From NCBI GenBank assembly GCA_964649445.1, contig CAZYPS010000096.1, forward strand, positions 1-6,892: a DNA stretch of 6,892 nt, given 5' to 3'. Every line of letters starts with the position of its first letter. Within the stretch, counting starts at the first letter, position 1. A program made the position numbers and the translations under genes. The notes beneath the pieces are model-generated. The model ran no database searches, was not told the DNA's origin, and saw only the letters and a program-made list of their open reading frames with translations. This document shows, one piece after another, positions 5,723 through 6,892 of the stretch. Source of the stretch: JAGXLP01 sp964649445. GTDB taxonomy: Bacteria > Bipolaricaulota > Bipolaricaulia > M55B111.

Positions 5723-6892
5723 CTATCCGGACCCGGAGTAGGCTTCGAGAATCCTTTCCGGAACCGCTGGATACTTAAACACTCTGTTTCCGATCGCATG
5801 GCAAACAGCATTGATAACCGCAGCGTGAGAAGCCATGAGCGGAACTTCTCCCAGTCCTTTTGCCCCGTGGGGGCCTCCGGGGTAGTCCGCCTCGACGAAA
5901 TCAACTATCAAATCGTCCGGAACGTCCCGAGACGTCGGTACGAGATAGTTCGTCAGGTCGGGATCGGTGAACTCGCCCTCAATTTCTTCCAGGTCTTCCG
6001 TCAGCGCGTAACCAATTCCCTGGGCAACTCCTCCTTCGACCTGACCTGCCGCAGTAGTAGGGTTGATTATTTTGCCGGAATCGTGGACCGCTACGTGTTT
6101 TATCACTCTGGCCTGGCCCGTGAGACTATCAATTTTCACTTCACTGATATGAGATGCAAAAGAATAGACGAAGTAAGCATCGCCCTGTCCCGTTTCGGGC
6201 TTCCAGTTCTTCACGCCTTTCTTCGCCCAGCCCTCCGCGGCGAGGTCCACGTTCTCGGACCACATTTCACCCGCTACGTCTTTTAATTCCACCCGATTTG
6301 AACTATCCGAATCGTCTACAGCGTAACCGTCCTCGAAATGTATCTTCTGACAGTCCAGTAACTGCCGAGCTACGGTACTGATCCGTTCTTTCAGGATTCC
6401 CATCGCATCGATTATCGCGTTACCTGCCATGGTGGTCGTCCGCGAAGCAACCGTGGGGCCGCTGTCCGGTACCCTAGAAGTATCCACATCGGTTAAATGG
6501 ACTTTGTCCAGCTCCAATCCCAGGGGATCGGCTGCAATTTGAGACAGGACTGTTTCCGCACCTTGACCCATTTCGGTATTACCGACGGCTAACGTAAGCG
6601 TACCATCGACCTCGAGCTTGAGATAGGCACCTGCCTTTTCCAGAAACGGCGCTCCAGCCCCCATTCCGACACCGTACATTACCGTGGACAATCCAATACC
6701 TTTTTTGATCCGCTCGTGACTCCCATTCCAGTCCTCGTAATCGGATCTCGTAGCGTCCCAGCCGGACAACTCTTTCGCCCTGGTTAAAGATTTGCCAAGA
6801 CCGACACTTTTGCCCAGCTTCTGGTTCGATGCCGTCCGGTCTCCAGATCTCAGTATATTTTTCTCTCTGACCTCATCCGGCTTTTTCTCCAC
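5723..6892 (-). CDS. Molybdenum hydroxylase large subunit, xanthine dehydrogenase family (C-terminal part)
   Basis: 390 codons including the TAG stop at 5723-5725, running off the right edge. The GTG at 6892 is probably an internal valine, because the family is usually about 750 residues or longer and the N-terminal half is absent. Visible molybdopterin-domain motifs, numbered from the window edge, are GNTEMGQGAETVLSQ (104-118), SGPTVASRTTTMAGNA (144-159), HDSGKIINP (270-278), GQVEGGVAQGIGYAL (283-297) and GPHGAKGLGEVPL (340-352). Glu349 in GLGE is the expected catalytic glutamate. The enzyme should hydroxylate a purine or similar N-heterocycle using Moco, passing electrons to FeS and FAD subunits not seen here. 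It is likely cytoplasmic. Linkage to carbamate kinase and YgeW-like genes mirrors the E. coli xdh-ygeW-yqeA region and supports purine catabolism. The exact substrate (xanthine, hypoxanthine, urate-related or nicotinate) is not decided by this half. Confidence 0.92.
   Translation of the reverse strand: MEKKPDEVREKNILRSGDRTASNQKLGKSVGLGKSLTRAKELSGWDATRSDYEDWNGSHERIKKGIGLSTVMYGVGMGAGAPFLEKAGAYLKLEVDGTLTLAVGNTEMGQGAETVLSQIAADPLGLELDKVHLTDVDTSRVPDSGPTVASRTTTMAGNAIIDAMGILKERISTVARQLLDCQKIHFEDGYAVDDSDSSNRVELKDVAGEMWSENVDLAAEGWAKKGVKNWKPETGQGDAYFVYSFASHISEVKIDSLTGQARVIKHVAVHDSGKIINPTTAAGQVEGGVAQGIGYALTEDLEEIEGEFTDPDLTNYLVPTSRDVPDDLIVDFVEADYPGGPHGAKGLGEVPLMASHAAVINAVCHAIGNRVFKYPAVPERILEAYSGSG

Noticed and set aside
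5620..5904. 94-codon minus-strand open frame overlapping the hydroxylase C-terminus
   Set aside because: It is in a different frame of the same strand, overlaps the conserved GLGE region coding sequence, and continues only into AT-rich leader sequence. No motif is seen.
5645..6286. 213-codon plus-strand open frame antisense to the hydroxylase
   Set aside because: It lies mostly opposite a gene with clear family motifs, its peptide is rich in Arg, Phe and Ser without any recognisable pattern, and no ribosome binding site was noted. It is a shadow frame.

Overview
All supportable genes lie on the minus strand, so the window reads right to left. The order is the C-terminal half of a molybdenum hydroxylase of the xanthine dehydrogenase family, a 391-base non-coding stretch, and then a five-gene cluster. 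That cluster holds a fold-type II PLP enzyme, a FadR/FCD-type GntR regulator, a carbamate kinase and two tandem, non-identical transcarbamylases of the YgeW/N-acetylornithine-carbamoyltransferase type. Both ends are cut: the hydroxylase lacks its N-terminal half beyond base 6892, and the second transcarbamylase lacks its last residues beyond base 1.

The organism is most likely an anaerobic, fermentative bacterium. Ribosome binding sites are strong GGAGG types, and the gene set matches the anaerobic purine/urate catabolic clusters of Firmicutes and enterobacteria (E. coli xdh-ygeW-ygeX-yqeA-ssnA region). The proteins look rich in Asp and Glu, and the two transcarbamylases and the PLP enzyme have especially acidic surfaces. 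This hints at a salt-adapted lineage such as the Halanaerobiales or Natranaerobiales, but it is only an impression from reading.

Layout: 1-969 is transcarbamylase 2 (partial, open to the window edge). 980-2017 is transcarbamylase 1. 2048-3004 is carbamate kinase. 3028-3747 is the GntR regulator. 3838-5331 is the PLP enzyme, whose start codon is uncertain. 5332-5722 is a non-coding leader with two candidate promoters, a hairpin/operator and short repeats. 5723-6892 is the hydroxylase C-terminal part. Gaps of 10, 30 and 23 bases between the last four genes point to one transcript. The regulator sits 90 bases below the PLP gene and may have some control of its own.

Working model (inference): the molybdenum enzyme acts on a purine or related heterocycle. 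Ring opening elsewhere in the locus gives a ureido amino acid such as 2,3-diureidopropionate. The two transcarbamylases run in the phosphorolytic direction, each removing one carbamoyl group as carbamoyl phosphate, and carbamate kinase converts this to ATP. The PLP enzyme deaminates or cleaves the resulting amino acid. In E. coli-type clusters the last step is assigned to the ~400-residue diaminopropionate ammonia-lyase YgeX. Here a distinct ~490-residue TrpB-like PLP enzyme stands in that place. The pairing of two transcarbamylases with this enzyme is the most novel aspect of the window.
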